Origin: Phoebastria nigripes
Taxonomy: Eukaryota; Chordata; Aves; Procellariiformes; Diomedeidae
Assembly (NCBI GenBank): GCA_035582835.1
Contig: JAYKAV010002552.1
Coordinates: 640,499-704,498 of the forward strand
Direction of reading: 5' to 3'
DNA: 64,000 nt
In this document: positions 47,985 through 59,699 of the stretch, piece by piece
How positions within the stretch are numbered: the first letter of the stretch is position 1
How the letters are laid out: each line of letters begins with the position of its first letter
Notes under the pieces: generated by a model
What the model was told of the DNA's origin: nothing
The model's input: only the letters and a program-made list of their open reading frames with translations
The model's database searches: none
Made by a program: the position numbers and the translations under genes

Positions 47985-48135
47985 ACAAGTCTCCCCAATT
48001 CTCCAGTATTTTGCAAGGGGATAAGAGTAATAATTACCCACCTACTTCACTGCGGTCCTGTCAGGCTGAATCAATGTCTTCTCAGTGCCTGAGACATGTA
48101 AAATGCCATATAAAAATGTGAAATAATATTACTTC
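47985..48135 (+). repeat. Ancient CORE-SINE-like relic
   Basis: From about 47988 the order is 'TCTCCCCAATTCTCCAGTATTTTGCAAGGGGATAAGAGTAATAATTACCCACCTACTTCAC', then 'CTGTCAGGCTGAATCAATGTC', then 'CCTGAGACATGTAAAATGCCATATAAAAATGTGAAATAATATTACT'. This parallels an amniote SINE 3' half: 'CAGTTTCCCCATCTGTAAAATGGGGATAATAATACCTACCTCAC', 'TGTGAGGCTTAATTAATGT' and 'TTTGAGATCCTTGGATGAAAGGCGCTATATAAATGCAAAGTATTATT'. It is the best-preserved tail of its kind here. Confidence 0.6.
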
Positions 48136-48780
48136 CCAACTGTACAGCCAGAATTTACACTATTTGGAGGAAAGAGGATGGGGGATAATTACAGCCCGAA
48201 CTTTTAAAATGAGGTACTCAGGAAGGGCACAGTCAGCAGAACAGCAGCCACATCCAGGGTCTCCAAAGACCTCTGTGTTTATGGGCACTCCATGGTTAGA
48301 GGTCCTGGAAATTTTCCAAACCTGTTCACTCCACCTCTACAAGTATGTAGAATATTTTCAATTAATACTCCTTGTATGGAAAGTATGTTGAAAATGCTTT
48401 CTCAGCACACTGTGTATCCACAACCTATTCGATGGATTTTCCTAATTCTCCTCTCCATACAACCGTGGTTGTATCTGCTGGGCTTTCGGGGCTTTGGCAT
48501 TGCAGCTGGGTGCTCTTCTGGCACTTTGTTCTGCCCACTGCCCTTTTCAGTGCTCCTGTGAGCCTTGTTACTTTTGATTGTTGTCACATGTATTGGTCTG
48601 GATTCATACCCTCTCATTAATTCCCAGTTTAGCATGTTTATACTGCTGTTCCAGTGGAGCTAGGGTTATCCAGTTTCTAGGAAACAGCTATTATTTATCC
48701 CTTTGGATACTGCCTATATTGCCATATTTCAGAATAATTTTCGTCCGTATTATATTTCACTGAGTGGATGTTTTAATAAA
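48136..48780. other. Noncoding spacer between two repeat relics
   Basis: Overlapping frames occur at 48164-48391, 48292-48561, 48372-48620 and 48402-48635 (minus). They compete in different frames over the same bases and none is recognisable. Confidence 0.5.
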
Positions 48781-48798
48781 AATAATTTTAAAATTATT
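48781..48798. repeat. Perfect 18-base AT palindrome
   Basis: AATAATTTTAAAATTATT is identical to its own reverse complement. It has no spacer, so it could extrude as a very small cruciform or act as a symmetric protein site; neither can be shown from sequence. Confidence 0.9.
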
Positions 48799-48990
48799 GT
48801 TGCATCATAGCAACACCCACAGCAACACAACAGTTTACACGGTTAGCTTGTATGTACCAGACAGTTGCAAAACACGCACAAGGTGCAATATATTGACAGT
48901 CAAGGTAACTAAATGCAAAAAAAACCCCTATATAAGGACCGAAGCGAAAACCTTGGAACTGAATTTGAACAACAGACTTCAGAGAAGCTC

Positions 48991-49015
48991 AGATCAGAGC
49001 AGGCTGCTCAGATCT
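48991..49015. repeat. Compact inverted repeat with 12-base arms
   Basis: Arms AGATCAGAGCAG (48991-49002) and CTGCTCAGATCT (49004-49015) are separated by a single G and pair at 11 of 12 positions (one A:A mismatch). It is too compact for a microRNA precursor. It could be a symmetric binding site or chance. Confidence 0.8.
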
Positions 49016-49074
49016 CTCCCTGTTACAAGCCGTGTGCTAGTCTGATCTCGCTGCAGCTTTCTGGCTTCAGGTTT

Positions 49075-49150
49075 TTAAAGCCAGCTTGGAAGTTTAGGCA
49101 CCCAAATACTATTAAAACGAATGGTCATTCGGCATCCTTTGGCCTCACAG
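49075..49150. repeat. Ancient amniote repeat relic ('TTTAGGCACCCAAATAC' type)
   Basis: 'AGTTTAGGCACCCAAATACTATTAAAACGAATGGTCATTCGGCATCC' follows 'TTTAGGCACCCAAATACCATTGAAATCAATGGG..TCAGGCACC', the old amniote repeat also suspected at 8.57 kb. The core TTTAGGCACCCAAATAC is well kept here. Confidence 0.5.
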
Positions 49151-52100
49151 TTCCGTCCTGATGTTGTTTATGATCATGTAATAATCTTCTGTTTGGAGGT
49201 ATTCATCCTCAGGTCATACGGCAATGACTTACACATCTAGCTATAGTCTAGTGTGGTATTTTTCTAATAAAAGAACAGTGATACAGTGAAAATAGTCATG
49301 ATCCACATTTGATAAATGATTTACATTAACCTTTTCTCAATAAATGGCCTAAATACCAGCAAGAATGACGTGCCCAAGAAGGATTTTAAGAGGCAATCAT
49401 TTTTTTGCATTAGTCCCATAAGAAAATCATCTGGGACCCAGCAGTACATGACTGTTCAAAATGTTTCTTATTAAATTTGCCTAGCATAGATTTAGCACAA
49501 ACTAAAATTTGGCTTTATAGTTATTTTATAAACTTCTCAGTGGAAAGCCTGAAAGCTGACCTTTGATAATGGCTAAATTCCTGTTTAAAAAGGGGCTGAA
49601 GGCTCATAACATGGGCAATTATCTAAGAGCTGGCAGTACTTCTTTTCATCTTTCATAGAAGTGTGGTTGGAAAGAAATGTATGTTTAACACTATTTTATA
49701 CAATAAGCTTTCTTATTTCATTAAAGTCAAGGGATGTAGAGAGTGGATCTTATGGGCCAAGGTGAGGTTGCCTGCTCCGGGGATACAACAGGCTGAGTGT
49801 TTTATAAAAGAAGGCCATTCTGCATCCTTCCATACATCCTTGGAGAAGATTACTACTGTAGGATGTGTGAGCGTATAGTCAGCTCAGGGCTAAGGCTGCC
49901 CAGGTGGTCAGATCCTTGCCATGGGCCAGTGGGAACACTGGTGGGTTCACCAGTTCATTAAACCTCCGATACCAGAACTAAATGAAAATTGCTGTAGCCC
50001 TGCACAATTTCCCTGTGCTTAATACATTCTGTNGAAGAAGGACAGCAATGAGACATTCTTTCAACAAAGAACCAAAGAGCCAACCAAATTTTTTTAACAT
50101 ACTGGAAATGGACCTCAATACACCTTAAGGACAATTGTACCAAAAACCTGAGGAGATGTTACAGATTATCTCCTGGAAACAGCCTTTGGGATAAGATACA
50201 GCAGATATGATCAAACATTTTATCATATTGCAATCTCCCCATTAGTTTAGGTTCCGCATTGCTCGATGATGTCTGTGAATACTTATACCACCACTACATT
50301 TGAAGCAAGTTTCAGTTCAGGGAAAATCTGAATTTGCTTTTGATTTTGTTTCTTAGGCCCCCAGAATTTGGTAAATCTTTGTGAAACAGAATTTTGGCAA
50401 CACAGCTAGAACTTGACTACATAATGAGCAGTGACCTTACACTCTGGAGACATTTCCAGTACTTCACTACTGCAAACACTGTATGCGCACATGGTACCAT
50501 AACAATGCAACCATTCTGTACTTTCAATGCACACTTCATTTGGGGGGAAAAAAAAAAAAGAGAATTTTTCATAAATAATTTCTTTATCAGGTTTCTTCCT
50601 GTGTATGAACCGTCCATGTGAATTCTAGTTACAGATAGAAATGATTTAATATAAGTTCTTTTATTGTTTCTCCTGCCGTAGTATCTGAATGTTTCACTAT
50701 CTTTAACATATTTATCATGAGAGCACCCATGGGAAATAAAGCAGTTAGAAACCTTTATCCCATTTGGGCAGCAACAAAGGATAAATTAAAATGTATGCAA
50801 AACCTTCCAGCTAGTTCTGAATTAGGTACCTGTGCTTCTCACAGCAGGTGTGGAAGGAGCAAGGAAGGCATCCCCTGATGCTGCCCGAGCAGGCAGTTCC
50901 CAAAACAAGACTGGCATGGACTGGAAAGGGAGAAACCAAGAGCAGGGTCTCCCTGTGCATTACAGAGAAACCAAGAGCAGGGTCATCCCATGATTTTCAT
51001 GTTCATGGTTGTGACAGAGGAGCAGAGTGGCTGAGTTGTGCCAGCCCAGAGTTCCTGCCCTTGAACAGAGATGGAGTAGGAGAGGGGGAGAGATGAAGGA
51101 CTCCATCACCACAGGTCTCCCCACCTGTTTATCAACCTTTGTGGAGATACTCTGGCTTGGGGAGGGGCTTGGATTATCTTAAGAAGGTTAGAATAATTAT
51201 ACACTAGTCATATTCAGGAGAAATTAATGGAAGGTAACGAAAGTGGTATTAAACCTATCATTATCTTTAGCTATTTACACTTCTTTTCAAATGTACCTTT
51301 CTAATTGGTAGTTTTTTTAATAGGGAATGTTTGAATACAGAGTTATTACTGTAATGGAGTTTGCTAGAATTCTTATGGCAATTAGTGTTTCCTCCACCTT
51401 GATTTTTGAATACCGATCCCACCATTCTAAGGGAAGAAACCATGCAAAATGCCCATTGTTAAAAATCAACAGGCTGATTCAGTCTGCTGGAACTGCAGTA
51501 GGTTATATTTAACTAAGGCCAGTTAAGTTAATGCACCTTATGTGGTAGAACAAAAAAAACAGGAAGAAGTTTTTTGCTCATTGGCTCATTTTCTTTTCCC
51601 CAAATTCCAGCTTTAGAAATAATATATTAAAGCAATCATTGTACTTTTTGGGTTTATTTTAGCACAGCCTGTGCTGAATACAAATTATTGAAAAGGAAAA
51701 AAAAAAAAAGGGTCAAAGCTGATCTGACTACACCAAGAAAAAAAGCTAGACATTCAGTAAAATTCTGGTAATATTGAGATCAGTATAAAACCTCTCCATT
51801 ACTTCAGGCTTTATTCTGAACTTTGTTGCTTAGTTTAATGCAAAGTCTTCATTGCAGAGTGATCATGAGGGTGTCCTAATAATCTATACTGATAGAATAG
51901 ATATTCACTTGCAAATTTATATGCATTTATAAAACATATAGTGCATGCATATATAGTTAAGGACGCTATACAGAATTTGCAAAGTATGTAGTGCTTCACG
52001 AGAAACTGGGGAAAGAGTAACAAAGAAAGTGCTACCTAGTGAGGTGTCTCGAGATATAAATAGCTCTTGCTGAAAATATAACAAAGGCTGTGTTGTGTGA

Positions 52101-54884
52101 TCATGTGCTTGGATCAATCAGGATATGAGCAGGAAAGCAACCCCATTATTTATATATATAAAATCGTGAAATACATACATCAAAATCTCTCTATATGCAT
52201 AAAAATCGTATTTCATTTGTATACTTATGCTAAAAATAGCTTTTGCCACTTCTCTGTGAGGAGAAACAGTATGAGAGAACACACTAAATTGCTGAGTGTT
52301 ATGTGTCATTAGTAATATTTTTGTTCCTTCACCAAAATGTAAAACTTATTATTATACCTAGTACTTTTAAGCACCCTAATTATAAATGTTAATTATTAAA
52401 CACTGGTATTTCATATAATTTTGAACTTGAAATGTGAATGATTTTTGGATCAGAATGTATTCCGTCAATCTGAGCAATTTCATTTAAAGACTGAAAAATT
52501 ATACACTTTATTTTCCTTGGGATTGTATTTCAGTATAATCACTTGAGATGATTGTGGTGTTAGGTGCAGGTCTGAGCAAAATCCCAAGGACATCCTACTG
52601 TAGGAAGTCCCATCTCATTTCATCTTGGTTTGGATCCTGTAATTGCAGAACACTGCAGCAGCTCTTCCACTAGCTTCGATGTGCCTCCTGGTACGCTGTG
52701 AGGCAGAACTAAGCTTCCACTCATTTTCTACTTAGATATCTCCCACCTCCAGCGAAATGCTTTGGGGAGTAGAGAGAGAATTTGTGTTCTGATCCTCAGT
52801 CAACTAGTAGATGTGATTCATCATTGACCCTANGTATAATAAATAAAATTTTTTCACAAGCTGTAAAAATTAGAATTTAATTCATCTTCCCTCCTAATTA
52901 GGTGCATTAAAATTAGTTGGGAGTGGGGTGTTCTCAATCTGCATTCAGGACATGCATTTTGGGGCTTGGATCTGAAATTTCAGTTTGAGCTGTCTACAGG
53001 TCTACTGCAGCCTTCCAGGAGAGCTTATGCTTTTCCTTTCCTGCAAAACCAGCCATATGGCCCTGAGCCAAGGTTTCCTTGCTAAGGGCTGAATGAGCCT
53101 TTCAGACACTCTTGGCAGACCTNGCAGTAATACACACGTGTACCGAGAGGAAAAAATAATCATGAGGACATGGGGCAGATGAATGGAGCTGTGGGCCTGT
53201 TTTAGTCCCCAGCTTCACAAGTTCCTTGATCATTTCCTAACTAATTATGTGGGCGTAAGATCTGACCACTGATTTTCCTCCCTTCTCTTTGACCAAGGCT
53301 ATTTTTTCTGTTGTCTTACTATGCCTTGCTGAAGTTACTTGCAATCCTAGCCTTCCACAGGCTGTTTTTGTACCAGTCTGCCTGCCCAGAGTCCCTTGCC
53401 GTAGCAGCCTCAGACTCCCTGGGGACAAAGTCCTTAAAATCTTTTCCCACCCTTTCCGGTTATTCAGACCTCGCTTTGTTATAATATCAGGTCCCTCTTC
53501 CAAACGGAGCCTTTTTAGGTAGTCCCACAATTCATGCCAAGCAGCATCTCTTAAAAGAAAAGTGGATGCTTAAAAATAGGTCNTCATTACTGTACCCTTA
53601 GCTGTCTTTGAGTCCTGTTGGATGTCTGTGTAACAGAACCATTATGTTAAACAAATATATGCTCCGCATATTCAAGGTCATGTTGGTTAGCTCTTTTCTA
53701 ATTATATAGTCTGTTGTTGGATAAGGCTTGCATCTGCAACAAAGGAAAAGCATCTTGATTTGTAAATACGTAAATAATTTAATGTGGTCATGGAAAGAAA
53801 AGGAATTTAACCAAGTATGGCTTTAATAATGTTAACTGAACGTCCATGAGAACAATCTGGAGCTGTAAAAAATTCTGACTTTTGTGTTGTTTAACTTGCA
53901 GTGTTTGGGAATATATTTTTGATTAAATTTCACTGTGTCAGCAATACACCTATAGCGGATGTTTGGCGATGACAGCTCAGGACCTATCCGAGTCCTGGAC
54001 CTGGAAAACATTTCCAAAACTTGGAGCTTTGGAGAAAAGAGGAGAATTTGAAAATGCACGCAAGGACAAGAGATCTCAATGCAGTTGTATGTCTGTTCCT
54101 GTCAGGCTAGACATGCATGAAGTCGCTTTAGCGTTTAGTACACACCTCAGTACATCTGTAAAGCGCGCTTCATCAGTGAGGAAGGGCATTGGGGTTGATG
54201 CAGTGCAATGCAGAGTTCAGCTGTGCTGCTGTCATTTCTAGAACAACATTGTTGGTGGTTACTCAGCAATCTCTGTGCTGTGCAAATACTATTTGGAGAC
54301 ATAAACACATTCTCCATTTGAGATCCCAGTGGGAAAAGCTACATAACCAAATCTCAGTCCCAGCCTGAACTGCGCTTTCAGCCCATTAACTGCATCAGCA
54401 GCAATCTGTGGTGCAGGTTTGTAAGGCGTACAGCAACCCTCCAGCCACGACCTCCTCTAGAGAAGTACCCCACCTTTTCTCTCTATCCCAAACACCACCA
54501 TTTCTTTTCCCAATATGTAATTATATTTTGTGTGTCAAGTCTTATTATGCTATTGTTTTAAACATAATCAGTGGCATAATGGGACTTTCGATTCCCATTT
54601 CTCACTTCTTTTTTCTGGGGTTCTTGAACATGCATAGGTGGCTGCTTATGTGACACACCCAGCCAGCCGCTAGTTTAAAAGCTGGTCTTTTGCTTTCATT
54701 TGTGTACTTAAATTCTTTTAACACTAGAAAGTTTTCTTACAATAAGATACAACTGAAAACCTTTAAGAAACATCTCAAATGTCTAGGCAGTGAATTTAAC
54801 CAAAAGCTCTCTTGCTTCCTCCTAGGTTTTTATGGCTATCAATTAAATTTATTATACAGTAATGAACCATGCAGGATCTAAACT
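49151..54884. other. Noncoding stretch with no supported gene
   Basis: No frame exceeds 97 codons (53237-53530 minus, unrecognised, shadowed by a plus-strand frame). A 19-base direct duplication at 50931-50984 is listed separately. An A-rich tract at 50551-50561 and a TATATATA run at 52151-52161 are the only other low-complexity items noticed. Confidence 0.55.
50931..50984. repeat. Two direct copies of a 19-base sequence
   Basis: AGAAACCAAGAGCAGGGTC occurs at 50931-50949 and again, without change, at 50966-50984 (35-base period, 16-base spacer). The identity points to a recent local duplication or a two-copy start of a tandem repeat. A plus-strand frame across it is unrecognised. Confidence 0.9.
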
Positions 54885-55080
54885 GACCCAGGATTTATTT
54901 TAATGGATCATTAACTTGTCAAGTTCCCCCTTCTTCTTTCTCCCTCTTGATAGTTTCTTGTCTTGCCAGAATTCTCATTATCCCAGCTATTAATCCGTTT
55001 ATTAACTTTGGACAAGGATGTATTTCATTAATGAACACTTAAAAATTAATGATCACACAAATTAAAAGTCTGCTGTAAAA
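54885..55080. promoter_or_regulatory. AT-rich block dense in TAAT/ATTA cores (candidate conserved noncoding element)
   Basis: About 200 bases without a usable frame hold at least seven TAAT or ATTA cores (for example CATTAACTTG, CTATTAATCC, CATTAATGAA, AATTAATGATC), mixed with pyrimidine-rich text. Homeodomain proteins bind TAAT cores, and many conserved enhancers in gene deserts look like this. AT-rich DNA also produces such cores by chance, so the call is speculative. Confidence 0.2.
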
Positions 55081-58000
55081 GAATAGAATACAAATAGGCT
55101 CTTTAGGATGTGAGTTTTATTTACACTCCAAGTGAATGGCACACGTACAGTGGTTAAAACTGGTGGCAAAATCATAGTAATTCAAAAGTCAGTTCAAACT
55201 ATTTAAAGTTTGCTCCTGACTTCAATAGTAGATTTACAGAATTCAGTCTTATAGACAATTATTAAAAGTTTATCCTTCCATAATGTTACTTTAGAAATAA
55301 TATTGTAGATCAACCACAAAAGTAACTTCCATAAAAATGTCAGCTGTGCTTTTCATTCTTGTAGGCTTCAAAGGAAGAGATTCGAATTGCAGTTCTGTCG
55401 GAATAAAACACTGAAGCCAGTGTAGCTACTGACAACCTCTCATTTTGTCCCTAGTTTTCCTAGAAAGTATGACCAAATGTTTAGGACCTAGTACTGCTGA
55501 ATGTTTGGAAAATATATGTAATAGGAATCACAGTGGTATTGCCTGCTCAGATACCAACCCACAGTATGTATGCAAAACAGGGGAAAATCACTGCACCAGA
55601 CTACAAGTTAAATAATTCATGGTTTTATCAAATTGTACATTCATAATCTGTAAATAATGAATTTATTTTCCCTTTCTGTAAACATTTTCCAGAAGACACT
55701 ACTGGGAAAATAACTGAATTGACACACACACACTCATTACTTTCTTATGGCTGTGCTATTCATCGTGCCTCCTGTGAGACAGCGATGTCCCAGAACAGCT
55801 ACCCGAGAGTCAATAGTTCTGTGTTAGCCACATTTCAGGAGAATCAGTCAGACTTCTTTTTTTCTCGTTTGTATTTTGACCCATTCATAAATGTGTTACT
55901 GTTAAGGATTCTGGTTTTTGCACGTATGTTAGCATTCATATCAGTTTACATCACAAATTATTATAACTCTTGCTCACACAATATCAGCCCTGTACAAGTT
56001 ATAAATATCTAATAGGAGGAAATGATGTATTTTGCTATTTTGCATTCATGACATGTCACAGTGTCTGTGTTATACTGCAAATGAATACAAAGTGACTTAG
56101 TTTGTGCTTGTCATCTAATTTGCTAACGTGATTGATTTTGGAATTTATTAATTAATTTAGTTTGCTGAGGATTTGATCTCTTCTTGGGTAGAAGGATTCT
56201 TCTGGCTGCTAAGATCAGCAGACCTACACAATCCTGCTGTGTCCTGACTTCATGCCAGAGGGAAATCTGGGTACAGACCAGTTTTTTCACAATATGTTGG
56301 GTTCCATGAAACAGAAGCCCCCATATGTGTCTCATAAGTGAGCCACAGTACGATCTGGCCAAGTCCCCAGTCTGACCTATTGGAGAACAAGTCTCCATGC
56401 AGAGAACATGGCAGAGCACCCTCAATACTCAGCATAGACAAAGTCTATATCATGCAATGTTGACAGCAATACTTAAAAACACATTATAAAGTTTGGACTT
56501 GGCATGAAGCACTATTATACCAGCCACAGCAAGAGGAAGTTATATGAAACTTGCATAGTTTATCTCCCTTTGAGCAGAATGGCTTTAATCTAGCAGATGT
56601 TCCCCACCTTTCTGACCAATAATAAATAGCTGGAAAGCGTGCCTTGATCCAGGGTATTCTAGTGCATCTTCTGAATCATTCACATCTACACTGTGGCTAC
56701 TTTTCTTTTACCTTATGTGGCTATTCACTCAGTCACACAGGGGTTTTATATTTCTAATAGGGCATATTAATCTTACTAACATCTGAACTTGCTGGATCCA
56801 GTAGCTTCCCNTGGTATTGGTTTTATGTGAATGCCTCTAATAAATTCCATCGATGAGCTTCACCCTATTCTTATAATATCTATATCTCCCAGTTAGCCTT
56901 CTAATGAATATGAAACTACCTCAGCAAGTCCACGACCTAAAAATGACCTGCAGTCATCTCATAAGCATTTGTGCTGAACCACATCACAAGTTATTCTCCC
57001 TTTCCAACAACTTATAGACCAGTGGGAATAAGCAAAGCACTTTTTCCCATAATCCCTCGCCTACAGGCTGGAGGCAAGCAGTCTCAAAAGGGTCCAAGGT
57101 TTCAACGCTTTAATCTTGAGGCTACACAGAACTACTTAAGAGCTACATCTCTGTCTTGCTCGTTTTGTTCATTTTAGGGATTTAATGTGAATTCTTGGCA
57201 TCATTTCAAAGCATGTTCTTTAAGTTAATAAAATGATAATATTAAAAGGAAAATAATAATGTATTCTCAGCGTTATAGCTCCATTGTGCAGATTGGTGGG
57301 TGGACCTTCTGCCAGGTCACCTTTGTTACATTTAACAGCAATCATAGATCTCAAAACCTCATGCAAACTGTAGAAAATTAAGAGCAACAAGACCAGTAAA
57401 TTCTAGTTTGATGGTATTCATTATTTTTTGTTTTCTTTGAAGAGATTTACTCCCTCTTGGAATAAACAGAAGAAACAAATAAGAAGGATGTTGCAACATG
57501 TTTACCAAAGTTAGGAGGCCTGAGTTTGGGATTCAAAGGTGGCAGTCTGGAAAACAGTGCTATTTTTCTCATCTAATGCCCTAGGGAACTGTACTGCATT
57601 TCTGAACAAGGCAGTGGCACCATGTACGTTGTGGATAACAGCAGTACCAGCGCNTGACTGACAGCAGTTCCCGAATGTCTGCAGTGTTAATGCAGGTGAT
57701 GTTATGATGCTCAAACCTCTGGTCATTGACCGAAGACATAGTGTAATAGCTAAATGCTTCTCTAGATGTCCGAATCAGATGAGAAAGTGCACTGTTTTTC
57801 TTTAGTCTTTGATCTTTGCTACTGCTTTTCTGATGGATTTGAAACACCTGTTTACAGAGCCTGCCTTAAAGCACCTGAAAGAGAAGGGGATATTTGTTGC
57901 TGCTTCTCTCCGGTAGACCCTTCCAGAAAGGATTCCTCTGCATGAGGAAACAGCTAAAGACCTTTTAGAACCATCTCAAAAAACCCAGAGAAATATGGGA

Positions 58001-59625
58001 TTATTAGACAACTGCATTTTATTCTTTCCTTGATGTGTTTTCAGAGATTAGCTCATCATTTCTTAATTCTTTGTTCTCACTCTCCTCAGGTTCAAAAGTT
58101 CTTGATGCCTAGGTGAGAGCAAGTAAGGATGCTAATTTTCCTTTTTGTCTGGTAATAACCTTGGATCTACCAAGCTTTTAAGACCCTGTAATTTGCATAA
58201 ATTTTCTTCAACAGCAGACAAAAAGAGAACAATAAAGCCCTAATTTGAGAGTCAACTTTTCTAAGATTAAAGGAAAAAGAAACAATATGATTAAAATGTC
58301 AAAATGTTTCTGCAGAACAGGTAACTATTGCAATACTTCAAGTTAAAACTTAATCTTCTTTCATCTTTCTCCGTATCATCACCTGTACTACTGCCAGGGT
58401 GGAAATTTTTCTCGGAGTGTTTGGATTGTTGTACCAGAATTGTTTTTATTTATTTACTGGATAAAATATCCCCAAANGTCACTTGTCATCATGAATACAA
58501 TTTGCAGCAATCTGATGGCTTCTTCCCTAGAAGTTTATCTCTCTATTGCCTTGCTGATGATTAAATAATTTTAGGAATAGAAAAAGCTAAATACTAGAGT
58601 TAATCTGAAAATTCTAGCCTTTGCAGGTAGATCAGTCCTGTGACCTTTAACTTTTCAGGTGCTAAATAATAAGAAAAAAAGATGCTAAAAACTTTAGCTG
58701 ATGTAGCACTTAGGATATGATATGTACTAGAACAATAGAACATCCATGTTTTACCTCAACAAAGTCATGCTGCGTTGTAGATACCCAGAGATGCTTGCAA
58801 ATAATTTAGTTTCTGCAATTTACGTAAGTTAAATAAGATTTTCCCCTAACAGATGGAACACCTGTTATTATTGCCTAAGATACAGATTAGTATTCCTTTC
58901 ATTTAATTTCTCTTTCAATAGTTATTTAATCTGTGTAAATCAATTTATAATCCACTATGACTATGCCTTATTTATATTACATTATTCTTTATTTATTGAT
59001 TGATCCANGTGGTTAGGATGTAGGTGAAGTTCTTTTCAACATATTGTTGTGAATGCCTGCTTTTCCTGGGGTGCTCCTGGTCCCAGCTGAGGTGGGAGGT
59101 GCACCAATTTGTGTTTCTAAGAGGCCAGTGACTAGAAAAGACACCAGGATAACAAACCCCTCTAAAATGATCTGGAGGAAGGATTTGCCTCCTACNATTC
59201 AGGTTCTTTTAAAGGCTATTTTTACAGTAGTTTGTATGCATAAAGCAAGAAAAAGATTGCTTTTTCCTTTAACTTCAAAGGGAGTCTTTCTACCCTCAAC
59301 TTCTTTTTGTAACAATGAAGTGTCTAAAATGCAAATTATTTGGAGGTTAGAAAGTGCCTCTCCAGCCACAGTACTGAAGAAATTCCAGTAGCAATAATTA
59401 AGTAATAATCCCATCAATTGTGCTGATTTCTCAAGCACTACGGTACAAAAGGATCTGAGCTGGTCATGGGTCCCAACAGTTGTAATGAGAAAAATATTTG
59501 AAATATCATATTGTTAGCATAATTTTCACAGCAATACAGAAAAATACCTTGTTCCTGGCCCCCACATGATGGANATCTGCTTTGCACTATAGAAGTCTCT
59601 GAAGTTTCATGGAACTGAGGCCTTA
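55081..59625. other. Noncoding stretch with no supported gene
   Basis: Frames here reach 112 codons (59053-59391 plus, containing an N). Two overlapping minus-strand frames lie at 57511-57726 and 57581-57847, both with an N. None shows a domain I recognise. Single N bases lie at 56811, 57654, 58477, 59008, 59196 and 59574. Confidence 0.55.
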
Positions 59626-59688
59626 GACGTTCCCAGTGAGTGTGGCCATGAGGGTCTCCATGTCCCACAGCCGCACGGTAAACTTACT
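59626..59688 (-). pseudogene. WD40-repeat-like coding fragment (exon remnant or pseudogene)
   Basis: The minus strand reads S-K-F-T-V-R-L-W-D-M-E-T-L-M-A-T-L-T-G-N-V and then a TAA stop. TVRLWDxET...ATLTG(H) is the strand c/d portion of a WD40 propeller blade, with the usual W-D pair. N stands where most blades have the H of 'GH'. An acceptor-like CCCACTTCCAG ends just before the segment (AG at 59688-59687 read on the minus strand), but no clear donor follows. The open frame continues upstream to 59898 without WD40 features. The parent protein cannot be named. It could be a single decayed exon, a processed-gene fragment or, less likely, a real exon of a gene running leftwards. No poly(A) tail or second blade is visible. 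Confidence 0.4.
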
Positions 59689-59699
59689 GGAAGTGGGAC

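Noticed and set aside
57511..57847. Two overlapping minus-strand frames with protein-like composition
   Set aside because: They use different frames over the same bases, both contain an N, and neither resembles a family I know.
16495..58198. Octamer motifs ATTTGCAT/ATGCAAAT at 3527, 16495 and 58191
   Set aside because: Roughly two or more are expected by chance in 64 kb of AT-rich DNA read on both strands.
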